DNA from: Celoporthe dispersa
Taxonomy: Eukaryota > Ascomycota > Sordariomycetes > Diaporthales > Cryphonectriaceae
Direction: 5' to 3'
DNA: 64,000 bases
Assembly: GCA_016584495.1 (NCBI GenBank)
Contig: WAID01000013.1
Coordinates: forward strand, 1,116,001 to 1,180,000
Each line of letters begins with the position of its first letter. Positions within the stretch are counted from its first letter, which is position 1. The notes below the pieces were generated by a model. The model did no database searches. It saw only the letters and a program-made list of their open reading frames with translations, and had not been told where the DNA came from. The position numbers and the translations under genes are program-made. This document shows positions 47,474 to 59,510 of this stretch, in pieces.

Positions 47474-49062
47474 ATGAGCCCCCGCCTCTCGGACGAGGAG
47501 CGGGTCGCCTTCCTCCCCGCCGGGTCGTTTGACGGTCGATCCAGCGGCGACGACGACTTCGACGAATACCTCCTCAAGACACACAACAAGCACGAACGAC
47601 TCCCACTGCCAGGGCGGTTACGGTCATGGCTCTGCACCAGACCGCGCACCCTGCGGCGCAACGTCCTTCGAAACCCCCTGGTGATCATCCTGGTCGCCGC
47701 CAAGTACATCATACTCTCCCTGGCCTTCGTGCTCATCGCAACGCCAATCCTCATCCCCTCCTACACGCGGTTGCCACCCCACTATCGCGAGCGCGAGGCC
47801 GCATGCGAGGGACCCGACGCCCCCCGGGGTGCGCCAACCCTTTCCAAGAGAAAGTCTTCATATCCGTCAGCCTGTATGACAAGGGGGGGCACCTAGCCAG
47901 CGGGAGGTGGGGCGAGCAGGTGCTGGAGCTCATACAGATGCTGGGCCCAGAGAACACCTTCCTCTCCATCTACGAGAACGACAGCCCGCTGGGCGAGGCG
48001 GCGCTGGAGGACTTCAAGCAGCGCGTCCCCTGCAACCACGAGATCGTCTTCGACCGCGACGTCTCCCTCAGCGAGTTCCCCAACGTGACCCTGCCCGACG
48101 GCACCGAGCGCATGAAGCGCCTGTCCTACCTCTCCGAGGTCCGCAACCGCGCCCTGCGGCCTCTCGACCGCTTCCGGACCGACACCGGTGTCTTCAGGTT
48201 CGACAAGGTCCTCTTCCTCAACGATGTCCTCTTCCGCACCGTCGACGCCACCCAGCTGCTCTTCAGCACCAACACCGGCGAGGACGGCCGCGCGCACTAC
48301 CTGAGCGCCTGCGCGCTCGACTTCCAGAACCCGTTCAAGTTCTACGACCTCTACGCCCAGCGGGACGCCGAGGGGTACTCTAACGGCGTGCCCATCTTCC
48401 CCATCTTCTCGACGGCCGGGAACGGGTACTCGCGCGAGGACATGGTCATGCAGAGGGACGCCGTGCGGGTGTCGGGCTGCTGGAGCGGCATGGTCGCCAT
48501 GCAGGCCAAGTACGTGCAGAACCTGCGCGCGGACCTGCCCACGCCGACCTTCCAGGACATCGGCGCCCACACCATCGACCCTGCCCGCCCGACCCCCATC
48601 GAGGCGCCCGTGCGGTTCCGATACGAGCCCGAGATCTTCTTCGACGCGTGCGAGTGCTGCCTCTTCCTGGCGGACGTGTCGACCGCCGCCAAGAAGGACA
48701 ACGCCGTGGACCAGGGCACCTTTGTGAACCCCTACGTGCGCGTTGCGTACGAGGACTCGGTGCTCACGTGGCTGCACCGCGTGAAGCGCTGGGAGCGCCT
48801 CTTCATCATCCCGCACCGCATCGTCTCGTGGCTCGCCGGCCTGCCGCGGAACAACCCCTACCGCGAGGTGCAGGAGGGCCAGCCCTTTGTCGAGGAGGTC
48901 TGGCAGGAGGACCACTGGGAGCTGGTCAACAGGACAGGCAGGAGCGGCATGTTCTGCGCCGTGCGCGAGATGCAGCTCATCATCCAGGAGGCGAGGACGG
49001 GCGACAAGAACTGGATGAACTGGCCTATGCCGCCCGGCCAGCAGCTCGACTTCCCTACTTAG
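47474..49062 (+). CDS. GT69 alpha-1,3-mannosyltransferase-like protein (CAP59/CMT1 family), apparent frameshift
   Basis: Type II Golgi-type membrane glycosyltransferase of the family that includes cryptococcal CAP59 and CMT1. Single exon. Cytoplasmic N-terminus, one transmembrane helix at about residues 69-95 (NPLVIILVAAKYIILSLAF), then a lumenal catalytic domain. Family motifs: CANPFQEKVFISVSLYD, LGPENTFLSIYENDS, FDKVLFLNDVLF (the acidic metal/sugar site region), VRVSGCWSGMVAM and FFDACECCLF. Between CEGPDAP and GCANPF the frame changes at a C6G4 run (47820-47829); one more C would give CEGPDAPPGCANPF and a 529-aa protein divisible by three. Likely role: wall or glycan mannosylation; substrate cannot be inferred from sequence. 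Confidence 0.9.
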
Positions 49063-51605
49063 GAAGGCCGAGAGAGAGGGACAGGCCGGGGCCGGCTGGT
49101 GCGTGTGCGAGATGGCATGGATGCATGAGATTGTTTTGTCTGTGTCTGAACTGGACTTCCAGGGCGTTGAGGGGGGAAATAGAAATGCATATTCTGGGGG
49201 TGTTTTAAGAAAAGGCGACAACAATATGGGGGGAGGGGTTGTAATAAGGAACCGGGCGGGGTAACAGGAGAATTACCCAGCATGACCATGGGAATGACAA
49301 CATGGCGGGCGGCTCTTTGGATTTTCTAAGCCGGCCCTGCTACGCTCTACAGGTAAATAGGAAGACCTAGCGATCCGAGGGACTTTATGGTTTTTTTTTG
49401 GTACAAAAAGAGAGAGAGAAAGAAAAGTTACGCGAAAGCGAAATGCGGCATAGCCTTCTGTGTCTCACTTCTTAGTGCTCACTTCGCCCCAGCTGGTGCA
49501 ACGCCCACTGACCACTTTTATCCGAGCTGCGCCTGTGCTGGATTCCGACGCTTCCATTATGACGGATCCTTATTTCCTATTGACAAGAGTTTAGGCTAGG
49601 CACCCGCGCTCGTGAGAAATAGGCCCACTCATCTTAAAGGGTCCTCCTATTCTTCTGCTTCCCGTTCCCATGGGCCGCGGTGGAGAAGAGAGATCCTTTT
49701 GTGTTCTGCTTCCTCTCAAGAAGGTCCTCTCAAGAAGGGAGGTTCAGGAGGGGAGGCGGGACGTGGAATATAATCCAGTCGAGTGACCCACTCGCGCGCC
49801 CACTCTTCTTCTTGCGCCTGTGATCCAAGCCTTGGAGTCTTTCATTACTGCTCTCGTAGAGTCGAACGGGAAACCGGCGTGAGCACCGGTTCTTCCTGTC
49901 TCCATACAATAAACGGCTCTAAGGGGGCTCAAGGGGTGTCATATTGAAAGGGAGAGTGGTGCCTTGACGATATATGGATCATGGGTGCTCCATTCAGAGC
50001 TGAAGGATTCTATTCAGCCGTCCCGCGTGGTACAGATCTTGTAAGGGGTAAACCTAATTCATCCCTTGACGGCCTCTGACGGTGAATAGAGAGATGAGGA
50101 CCAGGTTTAGCTCAAGGTTCGGGAAAGAGCGACAAGAAAGTTAGCCTCACGTCAGCTGCACGAGGTTTTTTAAGTTCTGAGCTGTTCTAGGCATGATCCT
50201 CCGGTCTTCCATGGGTGGTCTGAATAGCCTCAGCCGTTAGGCGCTGGATAGTGTGTGGGGGGGGGGGTTGTTTGCTTGGCGGAGGATCCAGTAGTCGGTG
50301 GCAAGCCTAGTGGTGATAGCAGTGTCCCAGACCCAGCGGCTTGGGGGTCCCGCTGCGTCTCGCTGGTCTTATTACCAGAAGACTAACCTGCTAGACTAAG
50401 CGCCCACGTGGCGTAGGAGGGCCCTGAAATCAGGTATAATAACTCGGCTGGGCGGTGATCAAGCTTTGCTGTCCATCGTGTCAAGCTTCACTGACTATAA
50501 TTTTTCCTGCTTTCACCTTATCGGGTGTGTGTTCTCCGCTGCTGCAAACCCCCTATATAAGAAGAAGAAGAAGAAAAAAGGCCGTCGTCGCAGGCCATGA
50601 TCGCACTAGGGAGATTTGCTCGGAAGACAGACAGACATGTCAGCCACGTCATGCAGGGCAGCGCGCTACCGTAAAAACGCTGTGAGAGTCGTGCATGAGG
50701 TTCGGCAAGGGCTCCCCCCTCCCCCTCCCTCTTCTGGTCTGGACGCAGATGCAGGCAACAAAACTGATCAGTCCAGCCTGGTGACACTGGTAGGGTATAT
50801 CTTGAGCCAATGCAATGCACAGGAGATATGGTGTCTGACCTAACAAGGGGAAAACGAGATACACATGGCTGGGGGGTTGGAGGAGGGAGGCGGGAGAGAG
50901 GGGAGAGGGAAAGACACACCAAGCGGGCGAGATATGGATATGAGCCTGGAGGTGTGGGTGGGTGACAGCGGTTGCTAGGGCGTCTACTCTGTAGCAACTG
51001 CTGCTACTCCTCCTCTGGCCTCTCATGTTGTGACCCCCCCCCCGTCCGGTCCCTCCCCTTGACTGATCTCGCCTGTTTGGACAGAAGGTGTTGTTGAGCT
51101 CTGACTGGTCCCGGTTCTGCCCTGCCAGCCTGCCACTGCGCTTCCAAATTTGGACTTTGTTTTTCTCGTTTCGCATCGCGACTCCTCCTTCCCACCCCCC
51201 CCCCCGGGTTCCGGTACCCCTCCCCTCTTCCCAACTTCTCATTTCTCCCTTCTCCTCTCAACCACATCGCCAGTATTTTCCATCGCGAAGCTTGTGTTCT
51301 CGGTCGCGAATCATTTTAGTCTTCCGAACAATCCGTTTTCTCTCGTGACTCTACCCGGATCTATCTCCAGGTAAGCTTCCCTATAGCACGTCTCCAGTAT
51401 ACACGCGACCTGGTGGTGACAATGGTCTCGTCTCTCTGGTCGCGTTTTCCCAGCCACATCATCCAGCACGTCCTCCTGTGTCGACAAGGGGACCGGATTG
51501 CTGTCTACGCGATGATCTGAGGATCTTTTGTCTTGTTCACTTGCTTGGGTGAATGTCAGTCGCTGATGAGTCTTCGTATCAAGTTCCCATCCTATACCAA
51601 TAATC
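49063..51605. other. Gene-poor region
   Basis: About 2.5 kb between two plus-strand genes, with no supported gene. It contains an 11-base G run (50257-50267), an AAG-rich patch (50562-50578), C9-C11 runs near 51039 and 51198, and a CT-rich tract (51180-51270) that, with a GTAAGC donor at 51371, looks like the promoter and 5'-UTR intron start of the gene at 51606. Confidence 0.5.
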
Positions 51606-52206
51606 ATGGCACGGGAGGGTACCCGATCCGCGACCGGCAATTCCAAGCCGCGCGTCTTCCCAACCGTCGACACCGCGCCGGCCATTAGCCGCAAGCCCAG
51701 AGCTCCGACATCGACCAAGAAGGAGGGCGCGAAGCCTGCTGGCGTCGCGAAGCCCGCTGGCGTCACCAAGAAGAAAGGTCCTACCAAGAGCAACGGCGTC
51801 GCCAAGAAGGTATGCTGCTATTCCAGATCCGGTTCTAGGAGCAGGGAGGGCTTTTGAAGGGGCGGATGGCGCTGGCACAAAAGATTCCTGATCACCACTG
51901 CGCTGCGCATGCATATATATACCCTCCTGTCCAAGACAGGACGGATTTCGCGCGCGCGAGCGTGCGTGCGTGTGTGTGTGTGTGTGCTGCCTCTGGGCAA
52001 TATATCACAAAAGGTTCCCGTGATGCGTGAGCTGTTGACCAACAATGCGCGACACAGGCCAAGGCTGCAGTTAAGAAGGTCGAGGCCAAGGTGAAGAAGG
52101 TCACCGCGGTAAGCACTGCTCGAGGATGCTTCTCGGTGCACGGCACATTGCTAACAAGTCATGACAGAAGAAACCCAAGGCCAAGAAGGCTGCGACTACC
52201 GAGTGA
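51606..52206 (+). CDS. Small lysine/alanine-rich basic protein (97 aa), histone-H1-tail-like
   Basis: Exons 51606..51809, 52058..52108 and 52168..52206 (donors GTATGC and GTAAGC; acceptors ACACAG and TGACAG), each a multiple of three, so introns lie between codons. The protein begins MAREGTRSATGNSKPRVFPT and continues with KKEGAKPAGVAKPAGV, AKAAVKKVEAKVKKVTA and ends KKPKAKKAATTE. Lys/Ala/Pro repeats like the C-terminal tail of linker histone, but no winged-helix globular domain. Probably a nucleic-acid- or chromatin-binding protein; the function is inferred from composition only. A CT-rich promoter and a likely leader intron suggest strong expression. The exon pattern, not the composition, is what makes it a convincing gene. 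Confidence 0.8.
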
Positions 52207-53076
52207 GAGACTGTACCGGGCTTGAACGACTTCGCGGGGGAGTGCTACCGTTCCGTGTCTGAACGCCACCCACCGAGCTTGTACTTTTGTGTGCACAGCG
52301 TTCTGTCCTTTGGCTTTGTCTTGGAAGGAATGTGTCTGCATTCTGGTGTTTTTGTCTGAAATCGCAGGGTCGGTCTGGTATCTGGGTGCGTTCAGGGAAG
52401 GTCTGGGTCGTCTGGATGGGATTCTTGCGGGTCGTTTCTTGGGTCTGAATAACATATCGTATATGGTCGTGTATAGGATACCCTGATGGTAGGGTTATTT
52501 ATAGTGATTCAACAGCATATGGGCATTATGATCAGGAGACTTGGGCGATGCGTGACCCATTGCGTTTTACATGCCATAGCCGCAGCCCTTGCCTCCAACC
52601 TCAAAAATCCACTGGTGGACAACAATCTGACCCTCCTCCGAGAGGATGGTTGTCACCAAGGGAAAGAAGAAAAAAATTCGCATTTCATCCGTGTGACGAC
52701 CCCCAAACTGACCTGATGCCACATACTTTTAGGTTGTGTTAACCAGAACAGATGCGTTCAGGGACCGCGGGGCCACAAGCATAAGCTACGCTGTAAGATG
52801 ACGGGGATAGCTTGTCCCGGGCTGGCTAATTGACCCTGGCCAGCGATCTTAGCAGCTGAAGATGGGCCCTGTCGACTAGACCAGGGGGGGGGCAGGCAGC
52901 GCCTCAATGCCGCCCTGCAACTTTTGTTAAGTAAGAGTCGCGATCCAAGCGCGGGCGCGATTGGCAAGCCGCGACAACCACTTCCCGAGCCTCGACAAAG
53001 CAGGTCTTCAATTTCCTTTCCCCCTCCCTCCAGCCGCAATCGATGATGGTCCTGCTGCCTCATCGCATACGACATC
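52207..53076. other. Intergenic region
   Basis: About 870 bp between two plus-strand genes: 3' UTR of the basic protein, then the HIR1 promoter. A G-run (52885-52892) is the only feature. No gene seen. Confidence 0.4.
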
Positions 53077-56000
53077 ATGCAACTCATCAAACCTTCCTGG
53101 CTGAGCCATAGCGGTAGGATCAACCCGAGGGCCTGTGAGGCTGCAGACGACGTGCTGATGATTGGTGTAATGCGACAGGCGAGCAGAAGGATTTCGAGGT
53201 CTACAGCTGCCATGTCTCGCCCGATGGCTCGAGGCTGGCCACTGCTGGCGGTGGTATGCACGCCCACATCACCTCTCCCCATCCTCTCCCCGAGCTGGAA
53301 GCACAACCTAACGGGGCAGCTTAGACGGACACGTCCGAGTTTGGTCGACCGAATCAATCTACAACTCCAACGACAAGTCCTACACGAAACCACGCCAGCT
53401 CTGCCATATGAGCCACCACCTCGGCACTATCCACTCCGTACGCTTCTCTCCCAACGGTCGATACCTTGCATCCGGCGCAGACGACAAGATCATCTGCATA
53501 TACCACCTCGACAGCAGCCCTCCGTCACAAGCTGCCACGTTCGGTAGGGCACACCCTGGGAGCATGGCTGGATGGGTGCCGCAAGAGCTGACTTCTGGAG
53601 GGGAACAGGTACCAACGAGCCCCCGCCTGTCGAGAACTGGAAGACCTATAAGCGCCTTGTGGGTCACGACAACGACGTGCAAGACCTCGCCTGGTCAAAC
53701 GACAACTCGCTACTGGTGTCCGTGGGGCTGGACTCAAAGGTGGTGGTCTGGTCGGGGCACACATTCGAGAAGCTGAAGACGCTCGCGGTGCACCAGAGCC
53801 ACGTCAAGGGTATCACATTCGACCCGGCCAACAAGTACTTCGCGACGGCCAGCGACGACCGCACCATCAAGATCTTCCGCTTTACGTCACCGGGCCCGAA
53901 CGCCACCCAGCATGACATGGTTAACAACTTTGTTCTAGAGACGACGATCTCGGCCCCCTTCAAGAGCTCTCCCTTGACGACGTACTTCAGACGCTGTTCT
54001 TGGTCGCCCGACGGCAATCACATCGCGGCTGCCAACGCGGTAAACGGCCCCGTGAGCTCCGTCGCTATCATCGAGCGGACGAGGTGGGACAGCGAGATCA
54101 ACCTGATCGGACACGAGGCCCCAACGGAGGTCTGCATGTTCTCACCTCGTCTGTTTTACACAAGGCCGCCCGCCGACAAGGGCGGCGCAGATGCTCAAGG
54201 AGCTGGTAACCTTGTCACGGTAATCGCCTCAGCAGGCCAAGACAGGACATTGAGCATCTGGAACACCAACACTTCACGACCATTGGTAATCCTCCAGGAT
54301 ATCGCGTCCAAGTCGATCTCCGACCTCTCCTGGACCCCCGATGGCCAAACTCTGTTTGCTTGCAGCCTGGATGGAAGCATCCTCTGTGCCATATTCCAAA
54401 GTAACGATCTGGGATATGTGGCCACAGCGGAAGAGAACGACAAGGCCCTGCAGAAGTACGGAGGCGGGCGCAAGGGTATGGGTGTTGCTGAAGATGTGGA
54501 TGGACTGGCCCTGGAGAACCAGAGCAAAGCTGGCGAGCTTCGGGGGGCCGAGTCGAGGATGGGTGCGCTAATGGGTGACTTCCAGCCTGTTCCGGCTCGT
54601 GAGCCAGCAGCGGCTACAAACGGCACGAGTACGAACGGGACTGCGGAGAAGAATGGCGAAAACTCAAAGGTAAAGGAGGAAAGTGCCGACAAGACAGCAG
54701 AGAGGATCAAGGAGCTCAAGTCTCGGGTCACGATCACAAAAGACGGAAAGAAGCGGGTTGCACCTCTCCTGATATCGTCATCTGGGACTGGCACCTCGTC
54801 ATTACCACAGACGCAACTCATAGGATCGAAGACAGTCACCGCCCGGGACGACACGCCGCAAGCGATACTCGATCTGAACAAGCCTTTCGATGGACTGCCT
54901 CAGGGAGGCATCGCGTCCATGCTGCTCGGGAACAAGCGGAAGGCCGCCGCTGTTGATGGCGAGGATGAGGATGAGCCAGCGCCGAAACGACCTGCATTGG
55001 GCTTGCCCACACCAGTCATGACTAATGGCGTGGACGGCCTGGAACCAGCCACCCTTCAGCCTCCTGCGCACGGAGTTGTGCCGACACCAGAGTTCTTGCG
55101 GCCAGCGGTCATGAGCTCGGCCTTGACGATATCTCAAGTCAGGCTGGCGGTGCCGAAAATCAGATCACACATCCTGAGACCCCTCGAGCGAGGCGTATTA
55201 CAGGGACAGAGCACCGCGGAGGAAGCGTCCAAGATACCAGAGAACATCATCTTTGAGGCCAAGAACCCTGCTCAGATCAGGGATCCTTCACACATTACCT
55301 GCTCAAAGAGAGGGACACTGCTATGGGAGGACTTTTTGCCACGGGCCGTGATACTAGTTACTGGCAACAAGCATTTCTGGTCAGCAGCATGCGAGGATGG
55401 CAGTCTATACGTGTGGACGCCAGCGGGTCGGAGAATTGTCAACGCGATGATTCTAGAGTCACAGCCCGTCATCCTCGAGTGTCGACAACACTGGCTGCTG
55501 TGCATAACAGCCTGCGGCCTGGCCTATGTCTGGAACATTCGATCCATGACCTCGCCACACCCTCCCGTATCCCTCGGCCCCATCATCGATCTCGCCATCA
55601 CCTCTCTCAACCCACACTCCGCGACGCCTGGCCCTGGCGTCACTTCCGCACATCTCAACTCGACAGGCCACATCGTGGTCACGCTGTCCAACGGCGACGG
55701 CTACTACTACGCGCGGGAGATGTACACCTGGCAGCGGCTGTCCGAGTCCTGGTTCGCAGTCGGCAGTCAGTACTGGAACAGCAATGACTCGTCTGTAAGC
55801 GCCCTTCAGTCTACAGCCGTGGGGCCCGTCACGAAGACCAAGGACGCCAAGATGGACGACATTGTGGACGTATCGGCGGGCATCATTCCATACCTGGAGC
55901 GGCACACAACGACCGAGTTCCTGCTCAAGGGCCGCGCCTACACACTGCAACGTCTCATCAAGACACTCTTATCCAAGGAGGGGTTCGAGTCTTTTGAGAG

Positions 56001-56489
56001 CTCCGTGTCGATCGCGCATCTGGAAAACCGCATTGCGGGCGCGATGGTACTTGGGGCCAGGGAGGAGTTCAGGTTGTACCTGTTAATGTACGCCAAGCGT
56101 ATTGGTGCCGAGGGGCTGAGGGGCAAGGTTGAGGAGCTGTTGAATGGGCTTCTGGGTGGGATACTGCAAGATAAGGAGGATGACGAGAAGAAAGCTGAAG
56201 ATGTTGAAGGGAAGCCGTTCGGATGGTTCGCCAAGGGGGACGAGATCTGCGGTTGGGACCGGCGGGAGTTGCTGAAGGGAGTGGTCATGATCCTGGGTAA
56301 GTCAAATTCGTCTGTCTTCCAGTCGCTGATATGCCCAGAGCGAATAGTGCTGACGGCCATGTGTCAACAGGCAAATTCAGGGAGCTGCAACGTCTTACGG
56401 TGCAGTACTCCCGCGTCCTGGATCTCACGGTCGAAGAAGACGAGGGTGGCGGCGGGGATGGGGACGCAATGGCTGTGGACGCCACGTGA
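53077..56489 (+). CDS. HIR1: Histone transcription regulator HIR1 (HIRA homologue)
   Basis: Subunit of the HIR histone chaperone that deposits H3-H4 outside replication and represses histone genes. Exons 53077..53113, 53179..53253, 53325..53543, 53609..56296, 56371..56489; 3138 nt, 1045 aa, no frameshift. N-terminus MQLIKPSWLSHSG then EQKDFEVYSCHVSPDGSRLA is the HIR1 start. A seven-bladed WD40 propeller occupies about residues 10-380 (DGHVRVWS, SVRFSPNGRYLASGADD, HDNDVQDLAWSNDNSLL, DDRTIKIFRF, SWTPDGQTLF). A disordered linker follows with the B-domain region (KSRVTITKDGKKRVAPLLI), then the Hira C-terminal domain (about 620-980) with SAACEDGSLYVWTPAGRRI and YLLMYAKRIGAEGL. The C-terminus ends in an acidic patch. 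Four short introns in the 5' third. Confidence 0.95.
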
Positions 56490-57393
56490 GAAAAGCTCTG
56501 TGCTCTCATCAGGAAACTTATACTCGTATGCGTATGAATACGCGGTTGCAATGTCATTTTTGCTTGACATTATTCTGCTCGGCGTTTTGGCCATCTTATG
56601 GCTGGAAAAGGGTGGGGGAGGGAGGGGGTGTGACAATCGGCTTGGCCTGGGCAGTGTAAAGAGGGCTGGTGTTTGGGAGAAGCTAGGTGGCATGTGGAAT
56701 TTCATCCTTGGCTAGAGTCATGCTCATTCTAATCTTGTTCTTGGAGCTTGAATTTATATTGTTTAAAATGATCATAGTGCTGAGACAACTTCTTTTGATA
56801 CGGCGTCAAAATGAAGACACACTACGTCGAACATATCATGTGGTTTACATCATCTCTGACATCAAAAGGTTTCCTTCACAGAGGACCTGTTGGCAAAAGC
56901 ACGGGCTGTGTATGAGCTGGTGAGTGGTTCCAAAGCTGATATTCACATCACTCGGGCATGAACCGCACAATACATACTGAAACCCAGAAGAAATAAAGGC
57001 CATATTATGACAGTGGTAGTCAGCTTGAGATGATCATCACAGAGCCGCCTATGCTGTTTGCTAGTGTTAGGGCTTCAAGGGATAAAGTCAAGAGCACAGG
57101 CATTTCCTGGTGCAAACACTTCATGTACGCTTCATGACTCCCATGTACTTGGTTGTTGTGAGACAGTGTTTGCCTGGCCGAATGACAATTATATGTCATA
57201 ATACCAGGACGTGACTGCCACAAATCTTATTCTTTGTTTTCTTGAACTCAAACTCCCCTGCCTGCCCTAACTTTTCCAAACAAACATATGCAATCCTCCA
57301 AACCACCAACCCACAGCCTTTCTACAAATCTCGACGATATTCAACTTCTGCCATCTGCTAGTATCCAGGCATACACATATTTCTCAATTAGCC
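56490..57393. other. Intergenic region
   Basis: About 900 bp between HIR1 and the AA7-type oxidase, both plus-strand. AT-rich. No gene, repeat or RNA recognised. Confidence 0.4.
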
Positions 57394-59022
57394 ATGAGGC
57401 TGCTCGACAACCACTCTGAGGAGCATTCCAATGGCTGCGCGACCGCTAGAATCAGTTCCAAGGAGGAAATCGCAGTTCAGTCCCTAAGGAATCTTTCTGT
57501 GCCCTTCCTCGATGCCAACAGCAGCAAGTGGGATTGCAATGCCACTGCCTACAACCTCCGTGTCCCATCCACACCGATTGTAATTGTCCACGCAGAAACA
57601 GACCAACACGTTCGCGATGCCGTCGTGAGTGGTGTTGCTGCTGGCCTGAAGGTCAATGCCCGTTGCGGCGGTCACAGCTACGCGTCTTTGGGACACGGCG
57701 GGGAGAACGATCATCTGGTTGTTGATCTGACTGCCATCAACAGCGTCACCGTCGACCCCGCCACCCACATCGCGACCGTCGGGGCTGGCGCTCGACTGGG
57801 CCACGTCGCCAGAGAGCTCTACAGACAAGGTGGCCGCGCTATTTCCCACGGAAGCTGTCCAGGCGTGGGCATCTCTGGTCACATCCTGCATGGCGGGTAT
57901 GGCTGGGCTTCCCACAATAAAGGTCTCGCGCTGGACTGGATGATCGGCGCCAGCGTCGTTCTCGCAAACGGTACCCAGGTCTACTGCTCCGCGACGGAGA
58001 AACCTGACCTCTTTTGGGCCCTTCGAGGGGCTGGTTCGAACTTCGGCATCGCTGTATCATACACACTGAATACCTTTCCAGCGCCGTCGGTTTCAACGCC
58101 ATTCAAAGTATCCCTAAAGTGGCCTACCCAGGAAGAGAAGGTCAGCGGCCTTCAGGCACTTGTCGACTTCTCTCGGACGACTCCGCACGAGCTAAACATG
58201 CGACGTACGTGCTCATCCATGCCCTTTCCCCCTTTCCAGCTTGAGGTGAAATTCTTGTGCACTAGTGATGGAGACCTCAGACCCAGTTGGTCTTTGACAG
58301 CAGCCTTCAAGTCTATAAGGAAACTTGGCTGACTGTATACAACATCATCAGTGAGCGCATTCGTTTCTGGAGGCCAAAACGTGGAAGGTGTATACTACGG
58401 TAGCACCGATGACTTGTCGAGGACTATGGCTCCACTGCTGGAGAAGATAGGAGGAGAGCTCACCGCGCAGTCAGGCACCTGGCTTGAGGGCCTCGAACAC
58501 TACGCTGAAGGCAAGTCTCTTGCCGTCTCCGAGCCATACAAAGAGCACGGAAACTTCTATGCGACGAGCCTTACCCTGAAGGATCTCTCAGGAGATTCCC
58601 TGAAGAACTTTGTGAACTACTGGCACACGCAGGCCATCGGTTTCAAGTCGGGCGGCTGGTTCATCCTGTTCGACCTCCATGGAGGACCGACATCTGCCAT
58701 CTCTGCCATTCCCAACTCCGCCTCAGCCTACGCTCACCGCGACAAAGCATTCCTGATTCAGCTCTACCATTATGCCGACAACGACATATCCTACCCGCCC
58801 GAGGGGATCTCCCTGATGCAGGGTTGGATTAAGGCTACCACCCAGACGCTGGAGGAAGGCGGTTGGGGCATGTACATTAATTACGTCGACTCGGAACTTG
58901 ATCGCCACACGGCTGAAAACTTGTACTGGGGCGAGAATCTGAAGCGGCTGAAGGAACTGAAGAAGAGATACGATCCGACGGAGGTCTTCTACTACCCACA
59001 GTCCATCTCTCCTGCCACCTGA
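57394..59022 (+). CDS. AA7-type FAD-dependent oligosaccharide/sugar oxidase (bicovalent flavin)
   Basis: VAO/PCMH-fold flavoprotein with a BBE C-terminal domain. Exons 57394..58204 and 58352..59022, 493 aa; donor GTACGT, branch CTGAC at 58330, acceptor ATCATCAG. FAD-binding segment NARCGGHSYASLGHGG supplies the His for the 8-alpha bond; SHGSCPGVGISGH carries the Cys at the position of the second (6-S-cysteinyl) link, as in glucooligosaccharide oxidase. The C-terminal NLYWGENLKRLKELKKRYDP is the BBE signature. These enzymes oxidise the C1 hydroxyl of sugars or act in secondary metabolism. No signal peptide is visible at this start, although AA7 enzymes are usually secreted, so a further upstream exon may exist or the protein is intracellular. 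Confidence 0.88.
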
Positions 59023-59510
59023 GTTGACGGAGACGATAATCGGACAAGCGGACGAGGAAGGCCTCCATGGGCTATGGCCCGGTTCACCTGCCAATTAAAC
59101 GTGAGTGCATATCAGTCTTTAAAATCATATCGTTAACGTGAATGTGGATGTTGACCTGGGCACAGGTTGCAGGATACATATCAGATCCTGACAGCTCGGG
59201 GGACTACTATTCAATGTACCAGGTGCTTTGCTCTGGAGCTGGACAGCAAGTAATGGTTAATCTCTGTGGTCTCGCATATGAAGTAACGATGACTGAAGTT
59301 CGACCGCCTCTATATGGAAGGTGACAGGTCTTGAGCATCTGTGAGCAGCAGGATGTTGTTGTGTTTTGAATTTCACATGGTGTATTCTTCTTGGAAGAAG
59401 AAAAGGGGCAAAAAACTGATCATGGTGTTCCAGACAGCTGTGAATGCCGATGACGGCAACACGGCGGGGGCCAGATTTTCGGAATAGTACTTTATGTCTG
59501 AAGCTACTCC
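59023..59510. other. Convergent 3' intergenic region
   Basis: Between the oxidase (+) and the HET-domain gene (-) stops. AT-rich, nothing recognised. Confidence 0.4.

Noticed and set aside
47893..49224. 443-aa minus-strand ORF
   Set aside because: Antisense of the GT69 coding region; no family resemblance, Val/Leu/His-biased.
50340..50410. tRNA-like stretch on the minus strand (TTAGTCTAGCAGG A-box-like, CTGGTAATAAGACCAG anticodon-arm-like)
   Set aside because: No B-box (GGTTCGANTCC) and no matching acceptor stem; the T-arm position is a hairpin with a 10-base loop. Also contains a direct repeat TTAGTCT that breaks the D-arm.
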